From: an uncultured Oscillospiraceae bacterium
Lineage (GTDB): Bacteria; Bacillota; Clostridia; Oscillospirales; Ruminococcaceae
Assembly: GCA_910584715.1 (NCBI GenBank)
Contig: CAJUAN010000006.1
Location: 70,386 to 134,385, forward strand
Direction of reading: 5' to 3'
DNA: 64,000 nucleotides
Shown here: positions 42,760 to 52,248 of the stretch, one piece after another
Position numbering within the stretch: the first letter of the stretch is position 1
How the letters are laid out: each line of letters starts with the position of its first letter
The notes under the pieces: generated by a model
Database searches by the model: none
What the model saw: the letters and a program-made list of their open reading frames with translations, nothing else
Told to the model about the DNA's origin: nothing
Translations under genes and position numbers: made by a program

Positions 42760-43722
42760 ATGGCAGAAGTTATAATAAATCTGGAAAATATTGAGCACGC
42801 GATAGAGCTTTTCGGAAATTACGATGAAAATATCAACCTGCTTCAACGGCAGTACAATGTGGCAGTACTTAACAGGGGAAACGATATAAGAATAAGCGGC
42901 GACGAGCCGGACGTCTCAAAGGCGAAAATCGCGGTGGAGGCTCTTATCAGACTGGTGAAAAGCGGTGAAAAAATTACGGAGCAGAATATAAGATATATCA
43001 ATTCCATGGTGGACGAGGGGATAGCCCAGCAGGTGACCCAGCTTGCGGACGGCGGGATATGCGTTACCACAAGCGGAAAGGTTGTTAAGGCGAAAACTCT
43101 CGGTCAAAAAAAATATGTTGACGCTATCGCCAAAAATACGGTGGTAATGGGTGTGGGCCCGGCAGGTACGGGAAAGACCTATCTTGCAGTGGCTATGGCG
43201 GTAAAGGCGTTCAGAGCACATGAGGTAACGAAGATAATACTTACCCGTCCCGCTGTGGAGGCGGGAGAGAAGCTGGGTTTTTTGCCCGGCGACCTGCAGA
43301 ACAAGGTTGACCCATACCTTCGTCCTCTGTACGATGCGCTTTTTGATATGTTCGGCGCGGAGACCTTCGCGAAGCATATGGAGCGGGGAACCATAGAGGT
43401 TGCTCCCCTTGCTTATATGAGGGGACGTACTCTGGACGATTCGTTCATTATCCTTGACGAGGCGCAGAATACTACCCGCGAGCAGATAAAGATGTTTCTG
43501 ACACGTCTGGGATTTAACAGCAAAATGGTCATAACCGGCGACATTACCCAGATAGATTTGCCGGACAGCAGAAAGTCGGGGCTTATCGACGCGATGCATA
43601 TACTGAAAAATATTGATGATATAAGTATAACAAGGTTTACCGAAAAGGACGTTGTGCGCCATAAGCTTGTACAGGACATAATCAAGGCGTATGAAAAAGC
43701 GTACAGCGACAGGAAGGGTTGA
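42760..43722 (+). CDS. phoH: PhoH family ATPase
   Basis: Cytoplasmic P-loop ATPase of 320 residues, linked to RNA metabolism and usually next to ybeY. Walker A GPAGTGKTY (about 133-141), IILTRPAVEAGEKLGFLPGD, and Walker B FIILDEAQNTT match the family. The N-terminal 70 residues resemble a KH-like domain. The stop overlaps the ribosome-site region of ybeY, indicating coupling. Confidence 0.94.
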   Translation: MAEVIINLENIEHAIELFGNYDENINLLQRQYNVAVLNRGNDIRISGDEPDVSKAKIAVEALIRLVKSGEKITEQNIRYINSMVDEGIAQQVTQLADGGICVTTSGKVVKAKTLGQKKYVDAIAKNTVVMGVGPAGTGKTYLAVAMAVKAFRAHEVTKIILTRPAVEAGEKLGFLPGDLQNKVDPYLRPLYDALFDMFGAETFAKHMERGTIEVAPLAYMRGRTLDDSFIILDEAQNTTREQIKMFLTRLGFNSKMVITGDITQIDLPDSRKSGLIDAMHILKNIDDISITRFTEKDVVRHKLVQDIIKAYEKAYSDRKG

Positions 43723-43727
43723 GAAAA

Positions 43728-44228
43728 GTGCCGAAGCTTAAGGTAATGATAAGAAACAATCAGAAGCTTGTGAAGCTTCCGTCGGGAATGAGACTGCTTG
43801 TCCGCAAATGCTGTCAGGCGGTGCTTGTTACGGAAGAATTCGACAGGGACGCTGAGGTAAGCGTTTCGTTTGTGGATAACGCGGAGATACGCAGGCTGAA
43901 TAAAATATACCGCGGAATGGACAAGTCCACAGACGTGCTGTCCTTTCCTCTGGGCGAAAACGGTGTGTACGATATAAACAACGAAACGGGAGCGTGTCTG
44001 CTGGGCGACGTGGTGATCTCAATGGAGACCGCGGAAAAACAGGCGAGGCTCTATAATCATTCCAACGAAAGAGAGGTCGGTTTCCTTACGGTTCATTCAA
44101 TGCTTCATCTGTTGGGATACGACCACGAGACTTCGGCTCTGGACGCGGCGAAAATGCGGGAAAAGGAAGAAATGGTGCTTGAGCGTCTGGGTCTTGCCAG
44201 AGACAAGGAATACTCCGAAAGCGTATGA
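43728..44228 (+). CDS. ybeY: endoribonuclease YbeY
   Basis: Zinc-dependent RNase for 16S rRNA 3' maturation and ribosome quality control. The metal site is TVHSMLHLLGYDHE (H-x3-H-x5-H), and STDVLSFP is the other conserved block. The GTG at 43728 follows AGGAAGGG by 9 bases and is preferred over a TTG at 43719 that abuts it; length is then 166 residues. It overlaps dgkA by 4 bases. Confidence 0.94.
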   Translation: MPKLKVMIRNNQKLVKLPSGMRLLVRKCCQAVLVTEEFDRDAEVSVSFVDNAEIRRLNKIYRGMDKSTDVLSFPLGENGVYDINNETGACLLGDVVISMETAEKQARLYNHSNEREVGFLTVHSMLHLLGYDHETSALDAAKMREKEEMVLERLGLARDKEYSESV

Positions 44229-44674
44229 AAAAATTTTTCAGGGCGTTTACTTATGCTTGGCAGGGAATAGTCCATACGGCAAAGACGCAACGGAATTTCC
44301 GCTTTCACATAGCGGCGGCGACGTATGTTACGGCGTTCTCGTTCTTTTACGAGCTGACGAGAGGGGAATACGTCCTGCTTGCGCTGACCTTTTCCTCGGT
44401 GATTTCGGCGGAGCTTATAAATACGGCTGTTGAAGCGGCGGTGGACTTGTGCAGTCCCCAACAGCACAGGCTTGCCAAAATAGCAAAGGACGCGGCGGCG
44501 GGTGCTGTCCTTGCTGCGGCTTTCTTTGCGGTAATCGTGGGTGTTCTGCTTTTCGGCGACATTGCCGTTATAAAAGAAATTTTTCGGTACTACGGTTCTC
44601 ATATTCCCGCTTTGGTGGGACTGGTTTGTTCGTTTGGGTTGGCGTGGGCGTTTGTGTTTAAAGCTGACAGCTGA
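44225..44674 (+). CDS. dgkA: diacylglycerol/undecaprenol kinase family protein
   Basis: Small integral membrane kinase of 149 residues. Gram-positive members phosphorylate undecaprenol to recycle the cell-wall lipid carrier. The catalytic signature SAELINTAVEAAVDL (E-x-x-NTA-x-E) and AKIAKDAAAGAVL are present, with three main transmembrane helices plus an extra C-terminal hydrophobic stretch (about 120-145) beyond the usual length. The ATG overlaps the end of ybeY. Confidence 0.9.
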   Translation: MKKFFRAFTYAWQGIVHTAKTQRNFRFHIAAATYVTAFSFFYELTRGEYVLLALTFSSVISAELINTAVEAAVDLCSPQQHRLAKIAKDAAAGAVLAAAFFAVIVGVLLFGDIAVIKEIFRYYGSHIPALVGLVCSFGLAWAFVFKADS

Positions 44675-44765
44675 CAGTTATGCAGGTCTGCCGACGTTTG
44701 CACGGCAGTCTTGTTAAATGCTGAAATTTGACTTGCCTATTGATATATGTGAAAGGAACACCATT

Positions 44766-44978
44766 ATGAATAATGAAGCCAGGCTGGAAGCCTTTGAGAA
44801 AATGCTGTCCGCAGTACAAAACGGCTATGAGACCGCAAATGAAAAAATGATAAAGTTGAAAGCCGAGGGCAAGGAAAAAACTGTTACTTTCCGTCAGCTT
44901 ATGGACGATAAAATGCTGTACAAAAGTATGCTTTCAATGTATAAGCTGTACGGCTTGGCGGACGATAACGAGGTTTAA
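44766..44978 (+). CDS. small hypothetical protein between dgkA and era
   Basis: A 70-residue, charged, mostly helical protein (AFEKMLSAVQNGYETANEKM, KTVTFRQLMDDKMLYKSMLS). No family recognised and no membrane segment. GAAAGGA is 8 bases before the ATG at 44766, a good match; an upstream in-frame start at 44718 lacks one. It sits 17 bases before era and so is likely co-transcribed with it. Confidence 0.72.
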   Translation: MNNEARLEAFEKMLSAVQNGYETANEKMIKLKAEGKEKTVTFRQLMDDKMLYKSMLSMYKLYGLADDNEV

Positions 44979-44994
44979 CGGGAAAGGATATAAA

Positions 44995-45912
44995 ATGAAT
45001 ACGAAAACGGAATTTATAACGATAGCAGGTTGTGCAAACGCAGGGAAATCCTCGCTTCTGAACGCTCTTGTGGGTGAAAAGATAGCCGCGGTAAGCGGAA
45101 AGCCCCAGACTACCCGCACAAGGATAACGGGTGTGGTAACAAGAGACGAAACTCAGTTTGTGTTTATGGACACCCCCGGTATCCATAAGGCTGAAACAAA
45201 GCTCGGAGAGCATATGAACAGAACTGCTATAGAGTCCGCTGCGGACGTTGACCTTATACTTATGGTTGCCGATGTCACAAAAAGGATCAGCCGCGGGGAT
45301 CATGAGATAATCGGCAGATTTAAGAAAAATGACAACGTTATCCTTATCCTTAACAAGATCGATCTGGTAAAGGACAAGGAGCAGGTTGCCGTTAAGATAG
45401 CAGAGTATATTTCGCTGTATGATGGATTTAAGGCGGTAATTCCCATAAGCGTACTGGAAAACGACGGAATTGACATAGTTTGGCAGGAGACGGAAAAATT
45501 TGCTGCAGAGGGACCTCATTATTTTCCAGACGACAAGCTTACCGACCAGCCGGAACGCGCTCTCGCGGCGGAAATTATCCGCGAAAAGGTCCTTAACCTT
45601 ATGTATGACGAAATTCCCCATGGAATAGCCGTTACAATAGAGGAAATGGACGAGCGGGTAAGCAGGAGCGGAGAGGATATACTTGATATTTCGGCTGCGC
45701 TGTACTGCGAAAGAGAATCCCACAAGGGTATGCTTATCGGTAAAAACGGTACAATGCTTAAGAAAATCGGACAGCTTTCCCGTGAAGACCTTGAAAAATT
45801 TTTTGAAATAAAGGTAAATCTCAAATGCTGGGTCAAGGTCAAGGAGGACTGGAGAAATAAGGAAGGTCTTCTGAAAAACTTCGGGTTATCAAATAATTCC
45901 ACTAATATGTGA
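44995..45912 (+). CDS. era: GTPase Era
   Basis: Essential GTPase that binds the 3' end of 16S rRNA during 30S assembly. G1 is GCANAGKSSLLN, G2 KPQTTRTRI, G3 DTPGIHK, G4 NKIDLVKD. The C-terminal KH domain (about 220-295) includes HKGMLIGKNGTMLKKIG. The 305-residue length is normal. GGGAAAGGA precedes the ATG. Confidence 0.96.
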   Translation: MNTKTEFITIAGCANAGKSSLLNALVGEKIAAVSGKPQTTRTRITGVVTRDETQFVFMDTPGIHKAETKLGEHMNRTAIESAADVDLILMVADVTKRISRGDHEIIGRFKKNDNVILILNKIDLVKDKEQVAVKIAEYISLYDGFKAVIPISVLENDGIDIVWQETEKFAAEGPHYFPDDKLTDQPERALAAEIIREKVLNLMYDEIPHGIAVTIEEMDERVSRSGEDILDISAALYCERESHKGMLIGKNGTMLKKIGQLSREDLEKFFEIKVNLKCWVKVKEDWRNKEGLLKNFGLSNNSTNM

Positions 45913-45971
45913 GACGTTAGTGCAGATAATTATAGCAAATACTTTTTACGCGAAGGAAGCGAGAATTTGCT

Positions 45972-46148
45972 ATGATAGACAGCTATAATGATAATAAATG
46001 GGATAAATTTGAACTCAGCGGAAGAATTTCCGACTACCTCGATTATGTTGGGGTACCTACTAAATTTTTTTCAAATATAACTTTGTCGGAAGCTCCGGAT
46101 ACCATCGGAGGCACTGCCGACGGCGTTTCGGCGGGAGACAAGTCTTAA
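45972..46148 (+). CDS. YqzL-like small protein between era and recO
   Basis: A 58-residue reading frame: MIDSYNDNKWDKFELSG, then RISDYLDYVGVPTKFFSN and an acidic, Gly-rich tail. The W-x-K-F-E-x-[ST]-G-x-[IV]-x-x-Y-L core resembles YqzL, a tiny protein encoded between era and recO in Bacillus; position and motif agree. The AAGGAAG site lies about 14 bases upstream, rather far. Function unknown even in Bacillus. Confidence 0.6.
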   Translation: MIDSYNDNKWDKFELSGRISDYLDYVGVPTKFFSNITLSEAPDTIGGTADGVSAGDKS

Positions 46149-46229
46149 CGCTGACTGATTCGGGGACGTATTTTTCCGTCTGAAATTTAAAGACGGGGGC
46201 GATCCTCTTGCTGAAAGGGGGTCGCTCTT

Positions 46230-47033
46230 ATGCTTATAACGGTAACTGGTCTGGTAATAGCCGAACGGAACGTTGGCGAAAACGACCGCTTTATCGACAT
46301 TCTTACTGCGGAATACGGTGCAGTGGAGATCTGCGTTAAAGGAGCACGCAAAATCAACGGCAAAAGCAATGCCTGCACGCAGCTTTTTTCCTACGCAAAA
46401 TTCTGCTTCAGCAAGCGCGGGGACAGATACTATTTAAATAGCTGCGAACCTATAAAAAGCTTTTACGGTCTCAGGCTGGATATGAAAAAGCTTGCTCTGG
46501 CAGGATATTTTGTGGAAATTTCAAAATACTGCGTGACCACGGGGCAGTCGGCAAAGGACGTTATGAGCCTATTGCTGAACACGCTCCATATGCTTTCGGA
46601 GGGTATGAGGAGCGAAGAGTTCCTGAAAAGCGTTTTTGAAATGCGGTTCATGTCGGAGATAGGTATGCTGCCCCAGCTTATCGGCTGCCGCGACTGTTAC
46701 AGCTACGAGGCGGAAGAGATGTTTTTCATGATAGACCGCTCCTGCCTTTTGTGCGGCGAGCATTTCTACGGCAGAGGCTTTGAGGAAAGCGGTTACCATG
46801 TCAGGCTTACAAAAACCGTTCTTCACACGCTGAGATTTATCTGTCTTACCGATATGAACAGGCTTTTTAACTTTAAGATAGGAGAGGAGTCCAAGCGGCT
46901 GCTTAGCGAGGTCACGGAAAAATATATTCTTACTCACCTTTCACGCAGCTTTAAAACCTTGGATTTTTACAAACAGATGTGTGCGGACGAAGCGAACGCG
47001 GCAGGTGCGGCAGGCGCAGCAGACGCACAATGA
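46230..47033 (+). CDS. recO: DNA repair protein RecO
   Basis: Recombination mediator that loads RecA with RecR. The N-terminal OB fold (about 1-80) includes TGLVIAERNVGENDRFIDIL. The C-terminal helical part has a zinc-type cluster CRDC ... CLLC (GCRDCYSYEAEEM and RSCLLCGEHF). The 267-residue length is normal; the last dozen residues are Ala/Gly-rich. GAAAGGGGGT lies ahead of the ATG. Era-recO order is typical of Firmicutes. Confidence 0.93.
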   Translation: MLITVTGLVIAERNVGENDRFIDILTAEYGAVEICVKGARKINGKSNACTQLFSYAKFCFSKRGDRYYLNSCEPIKSFYGLRLDMKKLALAGYFVEISKYCVTTGQSAKDVMSLLLNTLHMLSEGMRSEEFLKSVFEMRFMSEIGMLPQLIGCRDCYSYEAEEMFFMIDRSCLLCGEHFYGRGFEESGYHVRLTKTVLHTLRFICLTDMNRLFNFKIGEESKRLLSEVTEKYILTHLSRSFKTLDFYKQMCADEANAAGAAGAADAQ

Positions 47034-47048
47034 CCTTTTGGAGGAAAT

Positions 47049-49424
47049 ATGAACAAATACTATACAACCTTGGAATTACATAAAATACTTGAAATGCTTG
47101 CGGAACATGCTTCCAACGAGGAAACAAAGCGAATGGCACTCGCTCTTGAACCCGATACGGACGCTGATTCGGTAAGGCGGGAGATAAGGAAAACCTCCGA
47201 CGCTTTCGATTTGTCGGCAAAGTACGGTACTCCCGCGTTCTGCAATTTCAAGGACGTGCGCGGTTCTCTTAGGCGCGCGGAATCGGGAGCGAGCCTTACG
47301 CTCAGGGAGCTTCTCAATATAGCTCAAATGCTGTATCAGGTGAGAATGCTGTCGGACTGGCACGTTTCCTGCAACGGCGAGGAATCTTCTATAGGATACC
47401 TTTTCGTATCCCTTTCGCCTAACAAGTATCTGGAGGAAAAGATAAAAAACGCTGTTGTTTCGGACGAGGAAATTTCCGACATGGCAAGCCCCGCGCTGGC
47501 AGACATACGCCGGAAGATTGCCCGTGCCGGCGTTAAGATAAGAGCCGACCTGGATAAACTTGTAAAAAGCTCCGAGGTGCAGAAATCTTTGCAGGAAAGC
47601 ATTGTCACCATGCGTGACGGACGGTACGTTCTTCCCGTCAAGGCGGAGCATAAGGGCAGTATTCAGGGCCTTGTCCACGCCACGTCATCAAGCGGAGCCA
47701 CATATTTTATAGAGCCTATCTCGGTGGTGGAAGCCAACAACGAGATACGTGTGCTCCAGGGACAGGAGCAGGACGAGATAGAACGCATTATCGCCGAGCT
47801 GAGCGCGGACTGCGCGAATTTCGCAGAGGCGATCGCCGCAGACTATTTGACCTGCGCAGAGCTTAACCTGTATTTTGCCAAATCAAATCTTGCGACCAAA
47901 ATGAGGGCGAGCGTTCCGGAAATTTCCGACGACGGGCGCATAGACCTAAAAAAAGCGCGTCACCCTCTTATTGACAGGGACAAGGTGGTTCCTGTAAACA
48001 TAACTATCGGTTACGACTACAGCGCCTTGATAGTGACGGGTCCCAACACGGGCGGTAAGACCGTTCTTCTGAAAACTACCGGACTTCTCACCGCAATGGC
48101 TATGTGCGGACTTCTCATTCCTGCGGGAGACGGCAGCAGGGTATCGGTCTTTAAGAATATTCTTGTGGATATCGGCGACCGTCAGAGCATTGAAAACAAC
48201 CTTTCTACTTTTTCCTCCCATATCAGCAGTATTGTGGAGATTTTGAACGAGGCTGATTCCGAGTCGCTGGTGCTTTTCGACGAGCTTGGTTCCGGCACAG
48301 ACCCGGTAGAGGGCGCGGCTCTGGCTGTCGCTATTATCGAGGAACTTGTGGACAGAGGAAGCAGACTCCTTGCCACGACTCACTATCAGGAGCTGAAACT
48401 TTTCGCAATAGAGCGTGAGGGCATAGAAAATGCCTCCTGTGAGTTTGATATGGCGGAAATGCGTCCTACTTACAGGCTGATAATAGGCTCTCCCGGAAAG
48501 TCCAACGCATTTTCGATTTCATCTAAGCTGGGTATTCCGGATAAGATAATATACGAGGCAAACAAGCTTGTTTCCACGGAAAACCAGCGTTTTGAGGAGG
48601 TCATAGCAAAGCTTGAGGCGGACAGGATAGAACTGGAAAACAAAGAGAGGGAGATATCCCGCCTTAAAGCGGAGCAGGAGCAGAAGCTTGCGGAGCTTGA
48701 AAAAGAGCTTGACGACCTTAACAAGCGCAAGGAGGATGAGATAGCAAAAGCTCGGGTACAGGCGATGCGGATAGTCGAAAGCTGCCGTATGCAGGCTGAC
48801 TCGCTTATCGACGAGCTTAACGAAATCAAAAAACAGAAGGACAAGTCGGATTTCTCTCAGCTTGCGGTAAACGCGCGGTCGAAAAACAAGTCTGCGATAA
48901 ATAAAATGTTTGATACCGCCAATCCCGTTATCGCTTCGGAGCAGAAGGAATACGTCCCGCCGAGACCCTTTAAGCGCGGCGACAACGTTGTCATTGTTGG
49001 CATAAACAAAAAGGGCATTCTTGCGGGAGACCCCGATTCGTCCGGAATGGTCTTTGTTCAGTCGGGAGTTATGAAAACCAAGATAAGCGTCAAAAAGCTC
49101 CGTCTTGTGGAGCCGGAAAAGGTTACGTACCAGAACAAAAAAATATCCACAAAGGGAGTGCGCGGCAAAATGGAGCGTTCCTCCTCTATGGAGCTTGATA
49201 TACGCGGATATGCTGTTGACGACGGCGTTCACGAGCTTGATATGTTTATAGACAATGCGGTTTTGTCCGGCGCGGGACTTATAACGGTCATTCACGGAAA
49301 GGGCACGGGCGTGCTTCGTCAGGGTATCCATAAACGGCTGAAATCCCACCCGTCGGTAAAAAGCTTCCGTCTTGGACTTTTCGGTGAGGGAGAGGACGGA
49401 GTAACCATTGTGGAGCTTAAATAA
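47049..49424 (+). CDS. mutS2: endonuclease MutS2
   Basis: MutS-like ATPase with a C-terminal Smr nuclease, linked to recombination control and rescue of collided ribosomes. Walker A GPNTGGKTVLLKTTG (about 335-349), Walker B LVLFDELGSGTDPVEG, and coiled coil about 510-600. The Smr domain (about 715-790) shows LDIRGYAVDDGVHELD and VIHGKGTGVLR. The 791-residue length is normal. GGAGGAAA precedes the ATG. Confidence 0.95.
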   Translation: MNKYYTTLELHKILEMLAEHASNEETKRMALALEPDTDADSVRREIRKTSDAFDLSAKYGTPAFCNFKDVRGSLRRAESGASLTLRELLNIAQMLYQVRMLSDWHVSCNGEESSIGYLFVSLSPNKYLEEKIKNAVVSDEEISDMASPALADIRRKIARAGVKIRADLDKLVKSSEVQKSLQESIVTMRDGRYVLPVKAEHKGSIQGLVHATSSSGATYFIEPISVVEANNEIRVLQGQEQDEIERIIAELSADCANFAEAIAADYLTCAELNLYFAKSNLATKMRASVPEISDDGRIDLKKARHPLIDRDKVVPVNITIGYDYSALIVTGPNTGGKTVLLKTTGLLTAMAMCGLLIPAGDGSRVSVFKNILVDIGDRQSIENNLSTFSSHISSIVEILNEADSESLVLFDELGSGTDPVEGAALAVAIIEELVDRGSRLLATTHYQELKLFAIEREGIENASCEFDMAEMRPTYRLIIGSPGKSNAFSISSKLGIPDKIIYEANKLVSTENQRFEEVIAKLEADRIELENKEREISRLKAEQEQKLAELEKELDDLNKRKEDEIAKARVQAMRIVESCRMQADSLIDELNEIKKQKDKSDFSQLAVNARSKNKSAINKMFDTANPVIASEQKEYVPPRPFKRGDNVVIVGINKKGILAGDPDSSGMVFVQSGVMKTKISVKKLRLVEPEKVTYQNKKISTKGVRGKMERSSSMELDIRGYAVDDGVHELDMFIDNAVLSGAGLITVIHGKGTGVLRQGIHKRLKSHPSVKSFRLGLFGEGEDGVTIVELK

Positions 49425-49435
49425 GGCGGTATAGT

Positions 49436-50245
49436 ATGAGAAGCTTTTTGCTGAAAAAGTCATCGTTTGTATTTATTGCAGCGTTATTTTTACTGGTAAT
49501 AACCGCAAGTACCCTGATGAATAACGAGATATTTATAAAGACCGATCCTGCTGACAGAGCTATAAGCGACACACAGCGCAACGAAAATTTTTCCTCGGTT
49601 ATTGATCTTAACAGGAAAATGCTCGGCAATATTCCCGAGTATGGCGATAAGTACTGCTCAGGCTATATATCAACTCAAAAGGATTACGGACTTCATAAGC
49701 GTATACTTTCGGAGCTTCAAACCCTTTCGGACGAAATTTGCACCGGCGCGGAGACAGATTATGATAAGATACTCAAGCTTGAATACTGGGTAGCCGACAA
49801 TATATACTATAACCATTTGGCTGCCGAAACTGCTGTAACGCAGGAAGTCATAAGTCTGGAAACGGTTTTGGAAACCCAAACAACGACCTGCGCCGGATAT
49901 TCCAATTTGTTTTCCGCGCTTTGCAATATGCAGGATATATACTGCGTAAATCTTAGAGGAGGAACATATTCAAGAGAGGATACTCCCGAGCGTCTTATGG
50001 AAGCTCCGATGAACCATGAGTGGAACGCTGTTCTGCTTGACGGACAGTGGATATTTATTGACACAACGTGGCTGTCAAATAATTCCTATACAGCGGAGGA
50101 TGGTTATGTTCACAGCGATACCATGGACGAACAGTATTTTCATATGACGCTTGAATATATGTCCTACGAGCACAGGATAGATATTGCGGACTACAGGGAC
50201 TTCAAGTCCTCGGTAAATATTTTTAAAATAGGGGAGGATAACTGA
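49436..50245 (+). CDS. transglutaminase-like domain protein
   Basis: An exported or membrane-anchored protein of 269 residues. One N-terminal hydrophobic segment (about 8-27) acts as anchor or uncleaved signal. The catalytic-type triad is visible: Cys in TTCAGYSNLF (about 160), His in NHEWNAVLLDGQW and Asp in FIDTTW. Such domains act as proteases or peptide-crosslinking enzymes at the cell wall; the actual reaction here is unknown. It lies 11 bases after mutS2 and 1 base before the HAD gene. Confidence 0.87.
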   Translation: MRSFLLKKSSFVFIAALFLLVITASTLMNNEIFIKTDPADRAISDTQRNENFSSVIDLNRKMLGNIPEYGDKYCSGYISTQKDYGLHKRILSELQTLSDEICTGAETDYDKILKLEYWVADNIYYNHLAAETAVTQEVISLETVLETQTTTCAGYSNLFSALCNMQDIYCVNLRGGTYSREDTPERLMEAPMNHEWNAVLLDGQWIFIDTTWLSNNSYTAEDGYVHSDTMDEQYFHMTLEYMSYEHRIDIADYRDFKSSVNIFKIGEDN

Positions 50246-50246
50246 A

Positions 50247-50882
50247 ATGGAATTTTCCGCGGCAATTTTCGATTTGGACGGAACTCTTATCGACTCCAAT
50301 TCCGTATGGGAAAAAATTGACAGGATACTTCTGCAAAAGCGCGGAATAAACTGTACGGACGAATTTGTACATAGACTTACGGCAATGACCTATGAGGACG
50401 CCGCCGACGAAATGCACAAGCTGGGCGTTAAGGAGTCCACGGAGGAGCTTATCAAAGAGTTCAACAGCCTTGCAATCAGCGAGTACCGTTACAACATTTT
50501 TCTTAAAGAGGGCGCGCGGGATTATCTGGACTACCTGAAGCAGCGGGGCGTAAAGCTTGCGGTGGCGACGGCTTCTCCCAGCACCCTGTACGAACCGGTT
50601 CTACGTAATAATCATGTCTACAGCTTTTTCGACGTGTTCTGTACAACGGAACAAGTCGGAAAGAGCAAGGATTTTCCCGATATCTATCTTCACGCAGCTT
50701 CGGAACTCGGAGTTCCTCCCTCCGAATGCGTGGTCTTTGAGGACGTACTCAAAGGAATAATAAGCGCTAAAAACGCAGGAATGAAAGCTGTCGGCGTTTA
50801 CGACAAGTATTCGGAGGAAGACATTGTAACCATTAGAACGGCGGCTGACAAGTTCATTTTTAATTTTTTTGAAATGATGTAA
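50247..50882 (+). CDS. HAD family hydrolase, beta-phosphoglucomutase-like
   Basis: Cytoplasmic phosphatase or phosphomutase of 211 residues. HAD motif I is FDLDGTLIDSN (nucleophile Asp10 or so), motif II VATAS, motif III/IV VFEDVLKGIISAKNAGM. The cap is the helical C1 type inserted after motif I. Substrate unknown, likely a small sugar phosphate. GGGGAGGAT lies just before the ATG, which is one base after the previous stop. Confidence 0.9.
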   Translation: MEFSAAIFDLDGTLIDSNSVWEKIDRILLQKRGINCTDEFVHRLTAMTYEDAADEMHKLGVKESTEELIKEFNSLAISEYRYNIFLKEGARDYLDYLKQRGVKLAVATASPSTLYEPVLRNNHVYSFFDVFCTTEQVGKSKDFPDIYLHAASELGVPPSECVVFEDVLKGIISAKNAGMKAVGVYDKYSEEDIVTIRTAADKFIFNFFEMM

Positions 50883-50901
50883 TTATTTTTTACAAAAACA
50901 G

Positions 50902-50930
50902 TTGAAAAATCGGAATAAATATTGTATAAT
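50902..50930 (+). promoter_or_regulatory. promoter for the EAL-HDOD gene
   Basis: TTGAAA (50902-50907), 17 bases, TATAAT (50925-50930), near consensus. Confidence 0.85.
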
Positions 50931-50953
50931 TAGTATTATAGGAGGGATTCTGT

Positions 50954-52192
50954 ATGGATTCTTATATTGTCAGACAGGCGCTTGTGAATGAAAAACAGGA
51001 AAGTTTCGGATATGAAATCCTCTATACGGATAACAGTTTCCGTGCTGAACATACCGACGACGCTTCAGCCGCAAACGCAATAGAAAATTTTCTTTCGTCA
51101 ATGGACAGCGAAAGATTTCTCGACGGAAAAACCGCTTTTCTCACCTTTACTCCTAACCTGTTGGAAAAAGGCATACCTAAAATGTTCAAAACCAATAAGC
51201 TTGTTATTCAGATAGAGGACTCGCTTATTACAAATCCGCTTTCGCAGAACCTTATTACAAAATACAAGCAAGGCGGATATAAAATCGCAGTCGTGGACTT
51301 TGAGTTCGCTCCGAGATTTTTCGGTATCCTTGATATCGTTGATTACATCAAGGTCAATTTTTCCGGCGATCCATCGTCCGTGGAAAATATTGTTAAGATA
51401 GGAAAATCCTTTGGCAAAAAAGTCATTGCCTACAATGTTGAAACTCAGGAGGCATACGACAGAGCCAAAGAACTGGGTTGTACATACTATCAGGGTACCT
51501 TTGTTTCCGAAAAAATGCCTACGACCGTTAAAAAGGTCAATTATTTGCAAAGCAACTTCTTTCTGCTTATGGTCGCGGTTACCAAGGACGAACCGGATAT
51601 TGACGAGATCGAGAGTATCATTTCAAGGGATGTTTCCCTCACGTTTTCGCTGCTCAGGCTTGTAAACTCGGCGTACTTCGCTCTCAGGAACAAGGCGCGC
51701 TCCGTTAAGCAGGCTTTGGTAATACTTGGCCTTGGACAGCTGAAGCAGTGGATATACCTGCTCAGCTTCAAGCAGGACGACGGCTCCATGCCCGACGAGC
51801 TTATAAAGATTTCTTTCCTGCGGGCTACATTTGCAAGCGAGCTTCTTGAATATGCACAGGATATGAACATTTCACGTTCAGAGGCATATCTGCTGGGAAT
51901 GTTCTCCACTCTTGGAAAGCTTATGCGCGTTCCTTTGGAGGACGCTCTTGAACAGCTCCCCATAAGCGATGAAATTAAGCTTGCCCTGCTGAAAAAAGAG
52001 GGCAGGACAGGATTCCTGTATAAACTGATTCTGTCATATGAAAAGGCTGACTGGAAAACAATGTCGTCATGCGCCGCAGAACTTGGCATACCTCAGTCGG
52101 TGATCGCGCAGAAGTACTTTGAGTGCGTAGAAAGCGTAAATAATATCTGGAACGGTCTTACACAGGTTGATAACAGCGCGTCGGAAGAATAA
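50954..52192 (+). CDS. EAL-HDOD signalling protein (YuxH-like), degenerate EAL
   Basis: A 412-residue cytoplasmic protein: N-terminal EAL-type fold (about 1-200) and C-terminal HDOD (about 205-400, with RDVSLTFSLLRLVNSAYFAL). The EAL half has YEILYTD where the family has GYELLFR, VDFEFA instead of the DDFG loop, and VIAYNVETQEAYDRAKELGC near the usual K/E region. Key metal and catalytic residues appear lost, so it probably senses or scaffolds rather than cutting cyclic di-GMP. AGGAGGGAT sets the start. Confidence 0.86.
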   Translation: MDSYIVRQALVNEKQESFGYEILYTDNSFRAEHTDDASAANAIENFLSSMDSERFLDGKTAFLTFTPNLLEKGIPKMFKTNKLVIQIEDSLITNPLSQNLITKYKQGGYKIAVVDFEFAPRFFGILDIVDYIKVNFSGDPSSVENIVKIGKSFGKKVIAYNVETQEAYDRAKELGCTYYQGTFVSEKMPTTVKKVNYLQSNFFLLMVAVTKDEPDIDEIESIISRDVSLTFSLLRLVNSAYFALRNKARSVKQALVILGLGQLKQWIYLLSFKQDDGSMPDELIKISFLRATFASELLEYAQDMNISRSEAYLLGMFSTLGKLMRVPLEDALEQLPISDEIKLALLKKEGRTGFLYKLILSYEKADWKTMSSCAAELGIPQSVIAQKYFECVESVNNIWNGLTQVDNSASEE

Positions 52193-52216
52193 TTTCCCGA
52201 AAAAACAAAAAAATGC

Positions 52217-52245
52217 TTGACATGAGGACTTGTTTGTGATATAAT
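52217..52245 (+). promoter_or_regulatory. promoter for rplU-rpmA
   Basis: TTGACA (52217-52222), 17 bases, TATAAT (52240-52245): full consensus. Confidence 0.93.
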
Positions 52246-52248
52246 AGT

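Noticed and set aside
44899..45723. 274-codon minus-strand frame over era
   Set aside because: Shadow of era; no start signal and no motifs.
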